Assembly (NCBI RefSeq): GCF_003335505.1
Contig: NZ_QPEX01000010.1
Location: 1,240,001-1,304,000 of the forward strand
Reading direction: 5' to 3'
Source: Bremerella cremea
GTDB lineage: Bacteria; Planctomycetota; Planctomycetia; Pirellulales; Pirellulaceae
Length of the DNA stretch: 64,000 nucleotides
The position numbers and the translations under genes were made by a program. Below, piece by piece: positions 46,107 to 54,916 of this stretch. How positions within the stretch are numbered: position 1 is the stretch's first letter; every line of letters starts with the position of its first letter. Under the pieces are notes generated by a model that worked only from the letters and a program-made list of their open reading frames with translations, made no database searches and was not told the DNA's origin.

Positions 46107-46741
46107 GCCCCTACTCCTTGGCGGTTATCCGTGAAGCTCCGACTCTCGCCCGCCAAAGGTCACACTCTTTAGCTGGATAAAATTACCCGCACAAACCGTT
46201 GAAGGGGCGATACCGACGAACACTTCAATTCGCCGATAAACCAACGACTCGCTAAGGCTCTGGATTTTGCTTCTGGCAACTTAGTGACGTCTGTGGCACC
46301 GAATCAAAACCGTGGCCTTTTTTTCAGCACCCACAATCTTGGAACTTCTCGCTAAGCAACACCAACATCAGCACGACATCGATTCATCGCAGCCAGGAAG
46401 TGATTTTCCGAAAAGACCGCAACAAATCGACACGCCAATAAAAACTAGATCACGCATTGGAATAGCCAACTTAAAAATGCTGCGACTGGCGACATACCGA
46501 GCCTTTCCAGTAGAACTTTTCAGGCAATTCGCTCTGGCAGAAATAGCGTCTCTTCAGGAGCAATCCGCACGACTATCAGAAGCAGAGAAACCCGAGGCAA
46601 AAACGATTCGAGGTGGCTACTGCGTTACCAACGGACGCCATGACTGGTTGCTTAGCATCGAATACCTCCTCGATAGCTTTTCGCCACAACAGCCATATAA
46701 GCCAGTCAATACATAGTTTTTCTACCGATCATCGGCGAAGC
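46107..46741 (+). other. Gap upstream of the sensor kinase, with a doubtful ORF
   Basis: A 635-bp region. An open frame runs from GTG 46312 to 46716 (134 codons). Its codon usage differs from neighbouring genes (no enrichment of G/C at third positions), it has no recognisable domain and no ribosome binding site, so I do not call it as a gene. It could be a decayed coding sequence. Confidence 0.3.
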
Positions 46742-47701
46742 CTAGAAAGGCAAAGCCATGCCAAGGTCTGGCTTGTTGGCGGCGAGTTCCAAGAACTTTG
46801 TTCCCAACGCCACGTCCTGTAGCGCCAGCCCAACGGTCTTGAATAGGACGATGCTGTCCTGATTGTTCCGGCCAATCGCCTTGCCGGCGATGACATCTGC
46901 CAGGGAAACGGCCGTCGTCCAATCGAAATAGCCTTCTTCAGCAGCGATGACAAAATCACCTGCTTCACCACGGCAAGCTTCAATTGAATCACAAACCCAA
47001 TTATCCGCCCGACGAACGGTTACGACATCGACTTCTCGCTTGAAGGTCCAATTCGCCCCCACCGCGCAAACTAACGCTCCTTCCGCCAATAAGTTTCCAT
47101 CGAAAACCGGATGCTTACTGGTCGTCGCTGTGACTATCAGGGGAAGATCTTCCACCGCCTCGCGCGGGTCGTGAACTGGGACAATCTCGATCTGCAGTTT
47201 CTCCGACATCCGCTCGGCGAACGCCTGGCGTTTCTCTTCGTCGCGTGAGTAAACAAACGCTTGAGTCAGGGGAAACTCGGTGGCCATGGCGGTTAGCTGT
47301 CCTTCTGCCTGCCAGCCGGTACCAAAGAGACCAAGCTGGGTTATCGGCTTTTTGGCCAGATAGCGTGCTCCCACCGCCGAGGCGGCGGCCGTGCGTAGCT
47401 GGCCAAGTTGATCTGCTTCGATCAGGGCAAGCATTTGTCCTGATTCGATGTCGTAGATCCCGACATGAAATTTTGCCCCGGTGCGTGTCGTGGAATACAT
47501 CTTCCAGCCGGCGGTCCCCAGGTATTCAGCCGCCGCATGCATGCCATGCAAGACAAACCCAGGAGTCCGGGCACGATGGCGGGGCACGTTCTCGGCCCCA
47601 CCAATGCCCAGTTGGCGAAAACATTCGTCGACGACTTCGATTGTTGTGGCCATGTCCAACAACATGGCCACTTCCTGCTCGCGATAAAAACGGCACGTCA
47701 T
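46742..47701 (-). CDS. Ornithine cyclodeaminase/mu-crystallin family protein
   Basis: NAD(P)-dependent enzyme family of 319 aa that includes ornithine cyclodeaminase, alanine dehydrogenase and ketimine reductases. The Rossmann motif is LGLFGTGWQAEGQL, followed by VYSRDEEKRQAF at strand 2; IVTATTSKHPVFDG and VCAVGANWTFKREVD are family landmarks. The N-terminal REQEVAMLLDMATTIEVVDE is typical. AGAGGTGA lies 5 nt before ATG 47701. The gene is 24 bp downstream of xylB, so the two form an operon, an unusual pairing. Actual substrate unknown. Confidence 0.88.
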   Translation of the reverse strand: MTCRFYREQEVAMLLDMATTIEVVDECFRQLGIGGAENVPRHRARTPGFVLHGMHAAAEYLGTAGWKMYSTTRTGAKFHVGIYDIESGQMLALIEADQLGQLRTAAASAVGARYLAKKPITQLGLFGTGWQAEGQLTAMATEFPLTQAFVYSRDEEKRQAFAERMSEKLQIEIVPVHDPREAVEDLPLIVTATTSKHPVFDGNLLAEGALVCAVGANWTFKREVDVVTVRRADNWVCDSIEACRGEAGDFVIAAEEGYFDWTTAVSLADVIAGKAIGRNNQDSIVLFKTVGLALQDVALGTKFLELAANKPDLGMALPF

Positions 47702-47725
47702 GTCGTCACCTCTTTCGCTCTTGGG

Positions 47726-49252
47726 TTAGTCGTCGAGACGCCCCAGCTTCTTGAAGTCGTCTTTCAACGCTCGGTATAGATCTTGATACACAGGGAAAGC
47801 CTTATCGTAATACTTTTTCGCGGCACGATCTGGTTTCGTTTCGCTCACCTCGCGAATTGTCGCCGCGCAGGCTTCCTGGATATTTTTATAAGCTCCTGCC
47901 CCGGTTGCTGCCAGCAAGGCCACCCCATAAGCCGGTCCTTGCTCGGCATTCAAAGTAACCACTTTCTTACCGAAGACGTCGGCCTGCATTTGCCGCCAGA
48001 GTGGGCTCTTAGCACCGCCGCCACCAGCACGTACTTGGCGGACCGGAATGTTCATTTCATTCAGCACCTCCAGGCTTTCTCGCAACGAGTAGGTAACCCC
48101 TTCCATGATCGCTCGGGTCAGATGGGCTCGCTCGTGCTTGAGTGTAATGCCAATAAAGCAACCTCTTGCGTCGGGGTCGGCGTGAGGCGTCCGTTCACCA
48201 GCGAGATAGGGCAGCACCATCAAACCTTCACTACCACATGGTACCGACTCGGCTTCTTTCATTAAAAGTGAGTACGGATCTCCCTTGCCGCGTGTGCTAC
48301 GCATTTCGCTGCACAGCTTTTGGACAAACCATTCCAGGGTGCCTGCCGCACATAGGGTAACTCCCATCATATGCCACTTTCCTCGTACGGCATGACAGAA
48401 AGTATGCAAGCGACCTTCTGGATCTGCGGCCATTTCGTCGCTGTGAACGAACATTACACCCGAAGTACCGAGCGAACTGGCTAAGATCCCTTTCTTAACC
48501 ACACCGTTGCCCAACGCATTGGCCGCACAATCCCCTGCCCCCCCCACAACCACGCAATCGGTTGTGAGGCCTAACTGCTTAGCGGCTTGCTTGGTCAACG
48601 TACCGGTGACATCTTCCGATTCGTAAACCGTTCCGAGCAAACTCGGATCGAGTTCTAACTTGGAAAGCAATTGCGTCGACCAATTTCTTTTGGCGACGTC
48701 TAACAGCAACATACCACTGGCATCGCTGACTTCGGTCGCGTATTCTCCGGTCAAGCGACGTCGGATGTCATCTTTTGGAAGCAGCACTTTGGCTAAGCGG
48801 TCGAAGTTCTTGGGTTCGTTATTACGCAGCCAAAGAATCTTGGGAGCCGTGAACCCAGTTAAGGCAGGGTTGGCGACCATTTTGATGAGATTCTTACGAC
48901 CACCAGCCCGGGTTTCAATCTCTTCGCATTCCGCAGCGGTACGCTGATCGTTCCACAAGAGAGCCGGACGAATGACTTGGTCATCCTTGTCTAAAAAGAC
49001 CGAACCATGCATCTGCCCTGATAAACCGATCGCCTTGACATCCTCTGGCTTCGCCTTGGCGGCCTTCACAACTCCGCGGACGGTTTTCACCGTGGCTTTC
49101 CACCAATGTTCTGGATCTTGTTCGCTCCAAAGCGGTTTGGGATGCAGCGCTGGGTAAGTCGCAGAAGACTCCGCCAAAATCGTGCCATCTTCGGCCATGG
49201 CAATGGTTTTGGTTCCAGACGTACCGATATCGATTCCCAAATAGATATTCAC
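47726..49252 (-). CDS. xylB: Xylulokinase
   Basis: FGGY-family sugar kinase of 508 aa that phosphorylates D-xylulose to xylulose 5-phosphate, feeding the pentose phosphate pathway. Diagnostic features are GIDIGTSGTKT (phosphate 1), the xylulokinase-specific IGLSGQMHG loop, LLWNDQRTAAEC, TGFTAPKILWL, GGAGDCAANALG (catalytic aspartate region), SSLGTSGVMF and GGGAKSPLWRQ. The start is GTG 49252. The first gene of a two-gene unit with the OCD-like enzyme; no xylose isomerase is adjacent. Confidence 0.94.
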   Translation of the reverse strand: MNIYLGIDIGTSGTKTIAMAEDGTILAESSATYPALHPKPLWSEQDPEHWWKATVKTVRGVVKAAKAKPEDVKAIGLSGQMHGSVFLDKDDQVIRPALLWNDQRTAAECEEIETRAGGRKNLIKMVANPALTGFTAPKILWLRNNEPKNFDRLAKVLLPKDDIRRRLTGEYATEVSDASGMLLLDVAKRNWSTQLLSKLELDPSLLGTVYESEDVTGTLTKQAAKQLGLTTDCVVVGGAGDCAANALGNGVVKKGILASSLGTSGVMFVHSDEMAADPEGRLHTFCHAVRGKWHMMGVTLCAAGTLEWFVQKLCSEMRSTRGKGDPYSLLMKEAESVPCGSEGLMVLPYLAGERTPHADPDARGCFIGITLKHERAHLTRAIMEGVTYSLRESLEVLNEMNIPVRQVRAGGGGAKSPLWRQMQADVFGKKVVTLNAEQGPAYGVALLAATGAGAYKNIQEACAATIREVSETKPDRAAKKYYDKAFPVYQDLYRALKDDFKKLGRLDD

Positions 49253-49616
49253 AGGGGCAGATCCTCAAAATGGGGCGAAGGAGAAGATGTAGAGGGTTTC
49301 ACTGACGGGCGAAAACGCCTATTCTGCCCTAATTAAACCACAGAACCAAGCATCCTGGCCCTGGCGAGTGCTGGCATTGTTAACTTCTTATGACGATTGT
49401 GACCGGGAGCTTAGTGCTAGCAGCTGAAATAATAGGTCAAGCAATCGTGTAGATTCGTATTCCCCCCAGTCGATGAAAGAGGTACTCTCTGGGCCCTGAA
49501 TAGTCTCCATGAAAAGCCGTTGATGGTTTCCTTGGATCTATTCAGAATTGAAGTCGAACTATCGCTGCCCAAGCGGAGATAACTTTTCCCAAGGGAAGTT
49601 TCCGACAGCAAACTTC

Positions 49617-50753
49617 ATGCATCATTCACCCATACGCGTTGTTCTCGATTTGGAAAAGTCACGGAACCGTTGTTCCGGACTAGGCCAATTTGCCTACCAT
49701 TTGGGGCATGCGCTGACGTCAGAAATGGCCGCTCGTGAGCTAGAGCCGGTACCGCTTGTTGCTGCGTCACAAGGGCATGAATTCAAAACATGCGATGTTC
49801 TTCTAGCCAAAGCTTGGCGGAAAGAGATATTCCAACGCTGGTATCGTTGGTCACAAGCAATCACAGCACCAGATATTGCCCTCTGGCATGCCACCCATCA
49901 GCAGGCTCGATATCTCCCCCTCAATCCTAAAACCAAAGTCGTTCTGACGATCCATGATCTGAACTACTTACGCGAGAAGAATGGTAAAAAGATCGTTCGA
50001 GAGCACCGCCGAATCGAGCGTCTAATTCGCCGTGCCGATGCAGTTACCGTTATCTCACGGTTTGTCGCCGAGGAAGTTCAACAACACTTCGACCTTGGCA
50101 AAAGACCGCTGCATGTGATTTATAATGGACGGCCAGATACTTCTCAGATTCCCGCAGAACGTCCTCGTTGGCTCAATGAAAACTCTCCCTTTCTCTTTTC
50201 GATTGGGATCATCGACCGAAAGAAAAATTTCCACGTTCTCTTAGAGCTACTACGCCAACTACCTGGCCGCAATTTAGTTGTCGCCGGACAGAACGATTCG
50301 GATTACGCAACCGAGATCTTACGCATGGCTGCCCAAATGGGGATCGCCGATCGCGTGATCTTGCCAGGTCCAGTTAGCGATCAACAGCGACAATGGATGT
50401 ACGAGAACTGCGAATCGTTTGTCTTTCCTTCGTTAACCGAGGGATTTGGACTTCCCCCCATTGAAGCCATGACCGTTGGCAAGCCCGTGTTCTTGGCCCG
50501 CCGTACAAGCCTGCCCGAGGTTGGGGGCAAGAAGGCATTCTACTGGGACGATTTCTCCTCAGAGCACATGGTCGAAGTCTACCAGCAAGGGATGGCAACC
50601 TTCCAACAAACACCGCATTACGCCGACCAACTGAAACAGTCTGCGGCTAGATTCTGCTGGCAAAAATCGGCTCGACAATATGTCGACCTCTACCAACAAG
50701 TGCTTAATATCGCAGCGTCTCAAGTCGAAAAGCCAAAACTGGCTGCTGCGTAG
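49617..50753 (+). CDS. Glycosyltransferase family 4 (GT-B)
   Basis: A 378-aa GT-B glycosyltransferase (GT4/group 1). The N-terminal domain starts IRVVLDLEKSRNRCSGLGQF. The nucleotide-sugar-binding C-terminal domain contains FLFSIGIIDRKKN, VILPGPVSDQQ and the FPSLTEGFGLPPIEAM motif (E-x7-E), followed by GKPVFLARRTSLPEVGG. It probably adds a sugar to a glycan or lipid. ATG 49617 is preferred over TTG 49548; the ribosome binding site is weak for both. No glycan cluster surrounds it. Confidence 0.88.
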   Translation: MHHSPIRVVLDLEKSRNRCSGLGQFAYHLGHALTSEMAARELEPVPLVAASQGHEFKTCDVLLAKAWRKEIFQRWYRWSQAITAPDIALWHATHQQARYLPLNPKTKVVLTIHDLNYLREKNGKKIVREHRRIERLIRRADAVTVISRFVAEEVQQHFDLGKRPLHVIYNGRPDTSQIPAERPRWLNENSPFLFSIGIIDRKKNFHVLLELLRQLPGRNLVVAGQNDSDYATEILRMAAQMGIADRVILPGPVSDQQRQWMYENCESFVFPSLTEGFGLPPIEAMTVGKPVFLARRTSLPEVGGKKAFYWDDFSSEHMVEVYQQGMATFQQTPHYADQLKQSAARFCWQKSARQYVDLYQQVLNIAASQVEKPKLAAA

Positions 50754-50828
50754 CCAGATCCCCCCTCTGATAAGGTAGCCACAAGGGAGAGAGATTGCGC
50801 ATTAACTCCCTTTTATGGGATTTTAATC

Positions 50829-50857
50829 TTGACCCCTCTCAAGCCAACGTCTATCTT
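50829..50857 (+). promoter_or_regulatory. Candidate sigma-70 promoter
   Basis: TTGACC (50829-50834), 17-nt spacer and TATCTT (50852-50857) lie in the gap between the glycosyltransferase and the 195-aa hypothetical gene. The predicted start near 50864 is just upstream of the small ORF and structured element. Confidence 0.45.
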
Positions 50858-50884
50858 TTATCGATATAAAGTATTGTCAAAACG

Positions 50885-51055
50885 ATGCTTACGCGATCAA
50901 TGATGGCTATTCTTGGCGTCGTACTCATCTTAATTCCATGGCTATTGTGGCAAAAAGGTAGAATTGGTTCCCATTACCTATTTGAGTGCCGCCTGGGGCA
51001 GGATATCAAATTGATACCAGGTGGATTCGCGGTTATCTCTTTTTTGATGAGGTAA
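50885..51055 (+). CDS. Possible 56-aa small membrane protein
   Basis: ATG 50885 opens a 56-codon frame whose translation has one hydrophobic stretch (MAILGVVLILIPWLLW, residues 7-22) flanked by basic residues, like a small single-pass membrane protein, followed by a soluble tail. No ribosome binding site is evident, and the 3' half is embedded in the inverted-repeat element, so the frame could equally be accidental or a gene remnant. A promoter candidate lies 28 bp upstream. Confidence 0.35.
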   Translation: MLTRSMMAILGVVLILIPWLLWQKGRIGSHYLFECRLGQDIKLIPGGFAVISFLMR

Positions 51056-51083
51056 TTGTGTTCGTAGGTAATGGGAACTTTTT
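50967..51083 (+). repeat. Long inverted repeat with nested hairpin and T-run (candidate structured RNA)
   Basis: GTTCCCATTACCTA (50967-50980) is repeated in exact inverted form as TAGGTAATGGGAAC (51065-51078), enclosing 84 bp. Inside it, CCTGG (50992-50996) pairs with CCAGG (51017-51021) and TATCA (51004-51008) with TGATA (51012-51016). The outer 3' arm is followed directly by five T residues (51079-51083). The nested pairing and T-run resemble an RNA with a terminator-like end, or a remnant of a small mobile element; no flanking direct repeat is seen. Confidence 0.6.
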
Positions 51084-51208
51084 CTCTTCTCGAAGCAACC
51101 TTACCAGGCAGCAGGCCGCAAAATCGACGCAATCGCTAAAGTCGCCCTAACGCAAGGGACGATGAAAGCGAATACCGTCACTTCTCACACTGCCAAAGAA
51201 CATCGCGT

Positions 51209-51796
51209 ATGAATATCGCAGCCGCACTACCGATTGGAATCGGAGCCGCATCGTTGGCGGCCGGGACCATTCAGTCCGCCGCCGAGGGTTTCTTTTCATT
51301 GCTGGAAAGAGATACGGAAGAGATTTCAGCCGAGGCTTCTTCCGAAAGCAGCCAGGCCCTCGACACCTTCCTGGCAGCCAATGGCCAACTTAACGGACAA
51401 GCGGAAGACATCCGCGACGAAATCAAACGGCTGCTATCGAGATTTGAAGACATCCTCCGCCGCTCGGCCCATAGTTCTGGAATTAAGTTGCCGGAGTCCT
51501 ATCAGCTTCGCTTCAATTCCGATGGTACACTTCAAGACGATCCAGGCGACCCTTTCGCCCAGCAGGTAAACTCGCTGCTAGAAAGCTCGCCGGAAGCCGC
51601 TTCATTGTTGGCGAATATAGCCGCTCAAACGAACGCGTTGAAAGCTGCCGCCGATCAGGCACGCTTTGCCCAAACATACAATCAAAACCCTGAGGAAGCC
51701 GTCGAAGCTCTCTCGCAAGATCAACAGAAACAGACTTCACTCAGTGTTACTTTTGTTGGTGGCGAGCCAACCAATTATCAGTTGGTTTCCGTGTAA
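51209..51796 (+). CDS. Hypothetical alanine-rich, probably helical protein
   Basis: No family recognised. The 195-aa product begins MNIAAALPIGIGAASLAAG, a small-residue hydrophobic segment that may be a weak membrane or signal sequence. Residues 40-90 and 120-165 look amphipathic and helical with many Gln, Glu and Ala (SSQALDTFLAANGQLNGQ, NALKAAADQARF). The end is beta-like (SVTFVGGEPTNYQLV). The start ATG 51209 has no obvious Shine-Dalgarno. It overlaps the convergent hemY gene by 19 bp. Codon use resembles the neighbours, which supports a real gene. Confidence 0.6.
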   Translation: MNIAAALPIGIGAASLAAGTIQSAAEGFFSLLERDTEEISAEASSESSQALDTFLAANGQLNGQAEDIRDEIKRLLSRFEDILRRSAHSSGIKLPESYQLRFNSDGTLQDDPGDPFAQQVNSLLESSPEAASLLANIAAQTNALKAAADQARFAQTYNQNPEEAVEALSQDQQKQTSLSVTFVGGEPTNYQLVSV

Positions 51797-53223
51797 GAGG
51801 GGCTTATGTCCTTCTTCAGAAAATCGGTCACACGCAAAGCAGCCGCTTCGCCACTTTGAATGCACTGCGGAACGCCTACGCCTCGATAGGCATTGCCAGC
51901 CACTTCTAACCCTGGCAACTTGGCCACTTCCGCTTCCAAAGCTGCTACGCGGTCAAGATGCCCCAGGTGATATTGCGGCATTTTGCCATTCCAACGCGTT
52001 ACCAGATACTTCTCAGGCTCGCCCTCTAAGCCAATCAGTTCGGCAAGTTCGCTTTGGACGATCGATCGAATCTCTTCGTCGCTCAAGTCTGCCAGCTCAG
52101 GATGACAGGCCCCGCCAACAAAAACGCGCATGATGACTTTGCCATCTGGTGCCCGGCCTGGGTATTTAGCACTTGAGAAACTAACGGCCAAGATTTTCCG
52201 GTTCTCAATTTCAGGCACCACAAAGCCAAAGCCTTCAACGGGCCGCCGAATCTGCGCCTGGTCGACGGTTACGATTGCCACACTGCAACCAGCGTAGGGA
52301 ATCTGGCGTAAGTAATGGGCAATTGTCTCCTGCTGGGCAAGAACTTCCGCTGCCTGAGGCGCCGGGAGAGCGACAATAACCGCATCGAATAACTGCGTTT
52401 GTCCATCGCATTGCACTTGCCAACCTTCCTCGCCAGGCTGAACGCCGGTCACCTTCACGCCGAGATGAACTGTTTGATTGGCTAGGCTTTCTTGGAGCTT
52501 ACTGACGAGTTGCCCCATACCTTGCCTGGGGGCCACAAACATGGAATAGCGAGCCCCGCTTTCTTTCCCTTCTCCACTGGTCTGGGAACGTTTTCTCATT
52601 CCTTTTATCAAGCTACCGTGCTCACGTTCCATGCCCACAAACTGCTGCAAGGTCGCTTGCACGCTTAGCTTCTGCGGATCTGCTGTATAAATACCACCAA
52701 TCAGCGGCTGCACCAGGCGATCGTACACTTCCTTGCCCAGTCGCCGTGTCACGAACGACTCAAGGCTTTCATCCGCCGTACTTTCGCGCCGAGGCACAAA
52801 ATACTCCTGAGCCAGACGAAGTTTACCTCCCCAAGACAGAATGGGCGTGGTCACGATTGACCACATCTGGCTGGGCGCCATCAGCACAAAGCCTTCTGGC
52901 ACCGGGTACAGATTGCCTTGGCGAAGCACATAAGCTTTGCGGAGGGCTTCGTTGGTATGCAGAAGTTCGCCCTCTATGCCCAAACGTTTACAAAGATCCA
53001 GCGCGTAGGGAATGTTGGTGATGAAATTATCCGCGCTATGTTCCAGCAAAAAACCATCATCCGTCTGGGAAGTTTGTAGCACGCCCCCCAGCTTCGAATC
53101 GGATTCAAACAAGTGAATCTCGGTGGACGGATCAAGTTCGTTCAGTCGATAAGCGGCTGCCAAGCCAGAGATCCCCCCTCCAATGACAGCGACTCGGCGT
53201 GGATTTTCAGATGTTTGAGACAT
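51778..53223 (-). CDS. hemY: Oxygen-dependent protoporphyrinogen oxidase (HemY/HemG2 type)
   Basis: FAD enzyme of haem biosynthesis that oxidises protoporphyrinogen IX (or coproporphyrinogen III, in coproporphyrin-dependent bacteria) to the porphyrin. The 481-aa protein has the dinucleotide motif VAVIGGGISGLAAAYRL, the LFESDSKLGGVLQT strand, and C-terminal GNAYRGVGVPQCIQSGEAAA, the second FAD-binding motif. These are typical of the PPOX family. Which porphyrinogen is the substrate cannot be told from one gene. No other hem gene is adjacent. It overlaps the hypothetical gene by 19 bp at the 3' ends. Confidence 0.92.
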   Translation of the reverse strand: MSQTSENPRRVAVIGGGISGLAAAYRLNELDPSTEIHLFESDSKLGGVLQTSQTDDGFLLEHSADNFITNIPYALDLCKRLGIEGELLHTNEALRKAYVLRQGNLYPVPEGFVLMAPSQMWSIVTTPILSWGGKLRLAQEYFVPRRESTADESLESFVTRRLGKEVYDRLVQPLIGGIYTADPQKLSVQATLQQFVGMEREHGSLIKGMRKRSQTSGEGKESGARYSMFVAPRQGMGQLVSKLQESLANQTVHLGVKVTGVQPGEEGWQVQCDGQTQLFDAVIVALPAPQAAEVLAQQETIAHYLRQIPYAGCSVAIVTVDQAQIRRPVEGFGFVVPEIENRKILAVSFSSAKYPGRAPDGKVIMRVFVGGACHPELADLSDEEIRSIVQSELAELIGLEGEPEKYLVTRWNGKMPQYHLGHLDRVAALEAEVAKLPGLEVAGNAYRGVGVPQCIQSGEAAALRVTDFLKKDISPSYTETN

Positions 53224-53403
53224 GGCGGGCTCGATCTCATAGGTGTTCGCGTCTTGAGTTCCTCCCTTTATTGTAGAAAGAGAAGCCCGAATTGGTTACC
53301 CATACGACGCTGGGCGGGGTTGGCAGAAAAGAAGACGCAAGGGAAGATAGGGCTTCGCATACTCCCCAAATGACTGGAAGTCCTTGTTCTATCGGAAGAT
53401 CTC

Positions 53404-54288
53404 GTGCGGATTGGCAAAACTCAAGTCGTCGATACTTTCGCCGAAGCATTCGGGATGGTCTATACCCGGCTAATTGTGACCGCCTACGACGAGCATTGGC
53501 TTTCAGCCGCCACGAACGAACTTTGCGGTTACGGTAGCAGCGTAATCGCTTGCGATGCCGAAGTGGGCGTCGAACGCCTCTTGCCGACTAATGAATCGCC
53601 GGACGGCCGCCCTGCTGCTGCGGTCCTTGCGTTTGGTTTCTCGGCGGATGCCCTGGCCAAAGCCATCTCGAAACGAGTTGGCCAATGCGTGATGACCTGT
53701 GCCTCGACAGCGGTCTTCGATGGACTTCCGGCAGCGGAAAAACGCCTGCCCCTAGGAAAAACATTGCGTTACTTTGGCGATGGTTTCCAGAAAAGCAAGG
53801 TCATCGGTGGAACGCGTTACTGGCGAATTCCCGTGATGGACGGCGAGTTTTTCTGTGTCGAGACCCTTGGAATCGAAAAAGGTGTGGCAGGCGGCAACAT
53901 CATTTTTCAGGCGACTGACCAACCAACCGCCCTAACAGCAGCACGCCTAGCCATTGAAGCGTTGGCCCCGCTACCCAATGTTATTGCTCCATTCCCTGGC
54001 GGAGTCGCGCGCAGCGGAAGCAAGGTTGGCTCGAAATACAAAGGGCTGTCGGCTTCCACGTCTGACCGAAATTGCCCCACGCTGCGTGGCCGAGTCGATT
54101 CGCTGGTGGTGGAAGGTGCCAATTCGGTTCTAGAAATCGTACTCGATGGCACCAGCGAAGAGGCCATCGCTACCGGGATGAAAGCCACCATGCAAGCTGC
54201 GGCAATCGACGGCGTTTTGGCGATTGGAGCGGGAAATTATGGTGGAAAGCTTGGTAAATTCCACTTTCACCTGAAAGATCTTATCTAA
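53404..54288 (+). CDS. ftr: Formylmethanofuran:tetrahydromethanopterin formyltransferase
   Basis: Enzyme of archaeal-type C1 metabolism that transfers the formyl group between methanofuran and tetrahydromethanopterin; in bacteria it forms part of the formaldehyde oxidation route (FhcD). The 294-aa protein begins with [18 protein letters not shown] and has [21 protein letters not shown] and [17 protein letters not shown], strong family matches. A GTG start at 53404 is used. Bacterial Ftr is known from methylotrophs and many planctomycetes. The other Fhc subunits and the H4MPT enzymes are not adjacent here. It lies between hemY and a divergently placed regulator. Confidence 0.95.
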   Translation: MRIGKTQVVDTFAEAFGMVYTRLIVTAYDEHWLSAATNELCGYGSSVIACDAEVGVERLLPTNESPDGRPAAAVLAFGFSADALAKAISKRVGQCVMTCASTAVFDGLPAAEKRLPLGKTLRYFGDGFQKSKVIGGTRYWRIPVMDGEFFCVETLGIEKGVAGGNIIFQATDQPTALTAARLAIEALAPLPNVIAPFPGGVARSGSKVGSKYKGLSASTSDRNCPTLRGRVDSLVVEGANSVLEIVLDGTSEEAIATGMKATMQAAAIDGVLAIGAGNYGGKLGKFHFHLKDLI

Positions 54289-54299
54289 CCAACACGGCA

Positions 54300-54336
54300 A
54301 AAAAATACCCCGGATTCAGGCAAGCCAAATCCGGGG
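54300..54336 (-). terminator. Rho-independent terminator of the XRE regulator gene
   Basis: CCCCGGATT (54308-54316) pairs with AATCCGGGG (54328-54336), 11-nt loop. On the minus strand the stem is followed by TATTTTTTT, 47 bp past the regulator stop; on the plus strand there is no T run for ftr. Confidence 0.8.
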
Positions 54337-54382
54337 CACAATGGGGAGTGTTCGGTGGGTGAAGCGCTGTGTTGCCGACGAT

Positions 54383-54916
54383 TTAGTCGCGCATCGCACT
54401 GATAATTGAATCGCACGAAATACTGCGTTCGGCGATCTGGCCTAAGTCGTTCAGCGAGCGACGCTGGCCCACGTTATTCCAGGCATTAATCTCCGCCAGT
54501 TCAGGCATGAGATCAATCAATTGATCCACCAGCACTTCCGACAAAATACCGATGTTGGGTTCCTGAGTCCGCTCAGAAATGGCTTTGACCGTCTTCATGA
54601 TGCGAACCAGCTTGGCCCGCTCGCGAATCGGAGACGAAAGATTGTTCTGTGGTTCTTCCAGGAGATCGGCGATCGGAACATCCAAAATCTCGGCCCATTG
54701 CAGTAGCTCTGAGACGAGAAGGTCGGTGTCGGGCTTTTCCTCTTCGCGAACCTGGGAAGCCGGCATGCCAAGCTTCCGAGAGGCCGTTCGAAGGGAAACT
54801 CCCTGTTGTTTACGTAGCTCGCGGATGCGATGCAGCTTGCGAGGGGACTTTTTGCCCATCTCGGAAGGCGCAAACGGAATTACCGCGTGGTCCATGCTTA
54901 ATGGAACCGTTGCCAT
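54383..54916 (-). CDS. XRE-type helix-turn-helix regulator with conserved C-terminal helical part
   Basis: A 177-aa protein. Residues 26-85 hold an XRE-like HTH (IRELRKQQGVSLRTASRKL, then MPASQVREEEKPDTDL), with an ILDVPIADLLEE helix. The rest is helical (ISERTQEPNIGILSEVLVDQ and following), probably for dimerisation or sensing. GGAGGA lies 8 nt before ATG 54916, a strong ribosome binding site. Its target is unknown; it may regulate itself or ftr (opposite strand, 94 bp away at the 3' ends). Confidence 0.82.
   Translation of the reverse strand: MATVPLSMDHAVIPFAPSEMGKKSPRKLHRIRELRKQQGVSLRTASRKLGMPASQVREEEKPDTDLLVSELLQWAEILDVPIADLLEEPQNNLSSPIRERAKLVRIMKTVKAISERTQEPNIGILSEVLVDQLIDLMPELAEINAWNNVGQRRSLNDLGQIAERSISCDSIISAMRD

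Noticed and set aside
46312..46716. 134-codon plus-strand open frame
   Set aside because: No recognisable domain, no ribosome binding site, and no third-position G/C preference; noted only as a doubtful remnant.
50967..51083. Interpretation of the inverted repeat as an insertion sequence
   Set aside because: The arms enclose only 84 bp with no transposase frame, and no target-site duplication flanks them; a MITE remnant is possible but unsupported.
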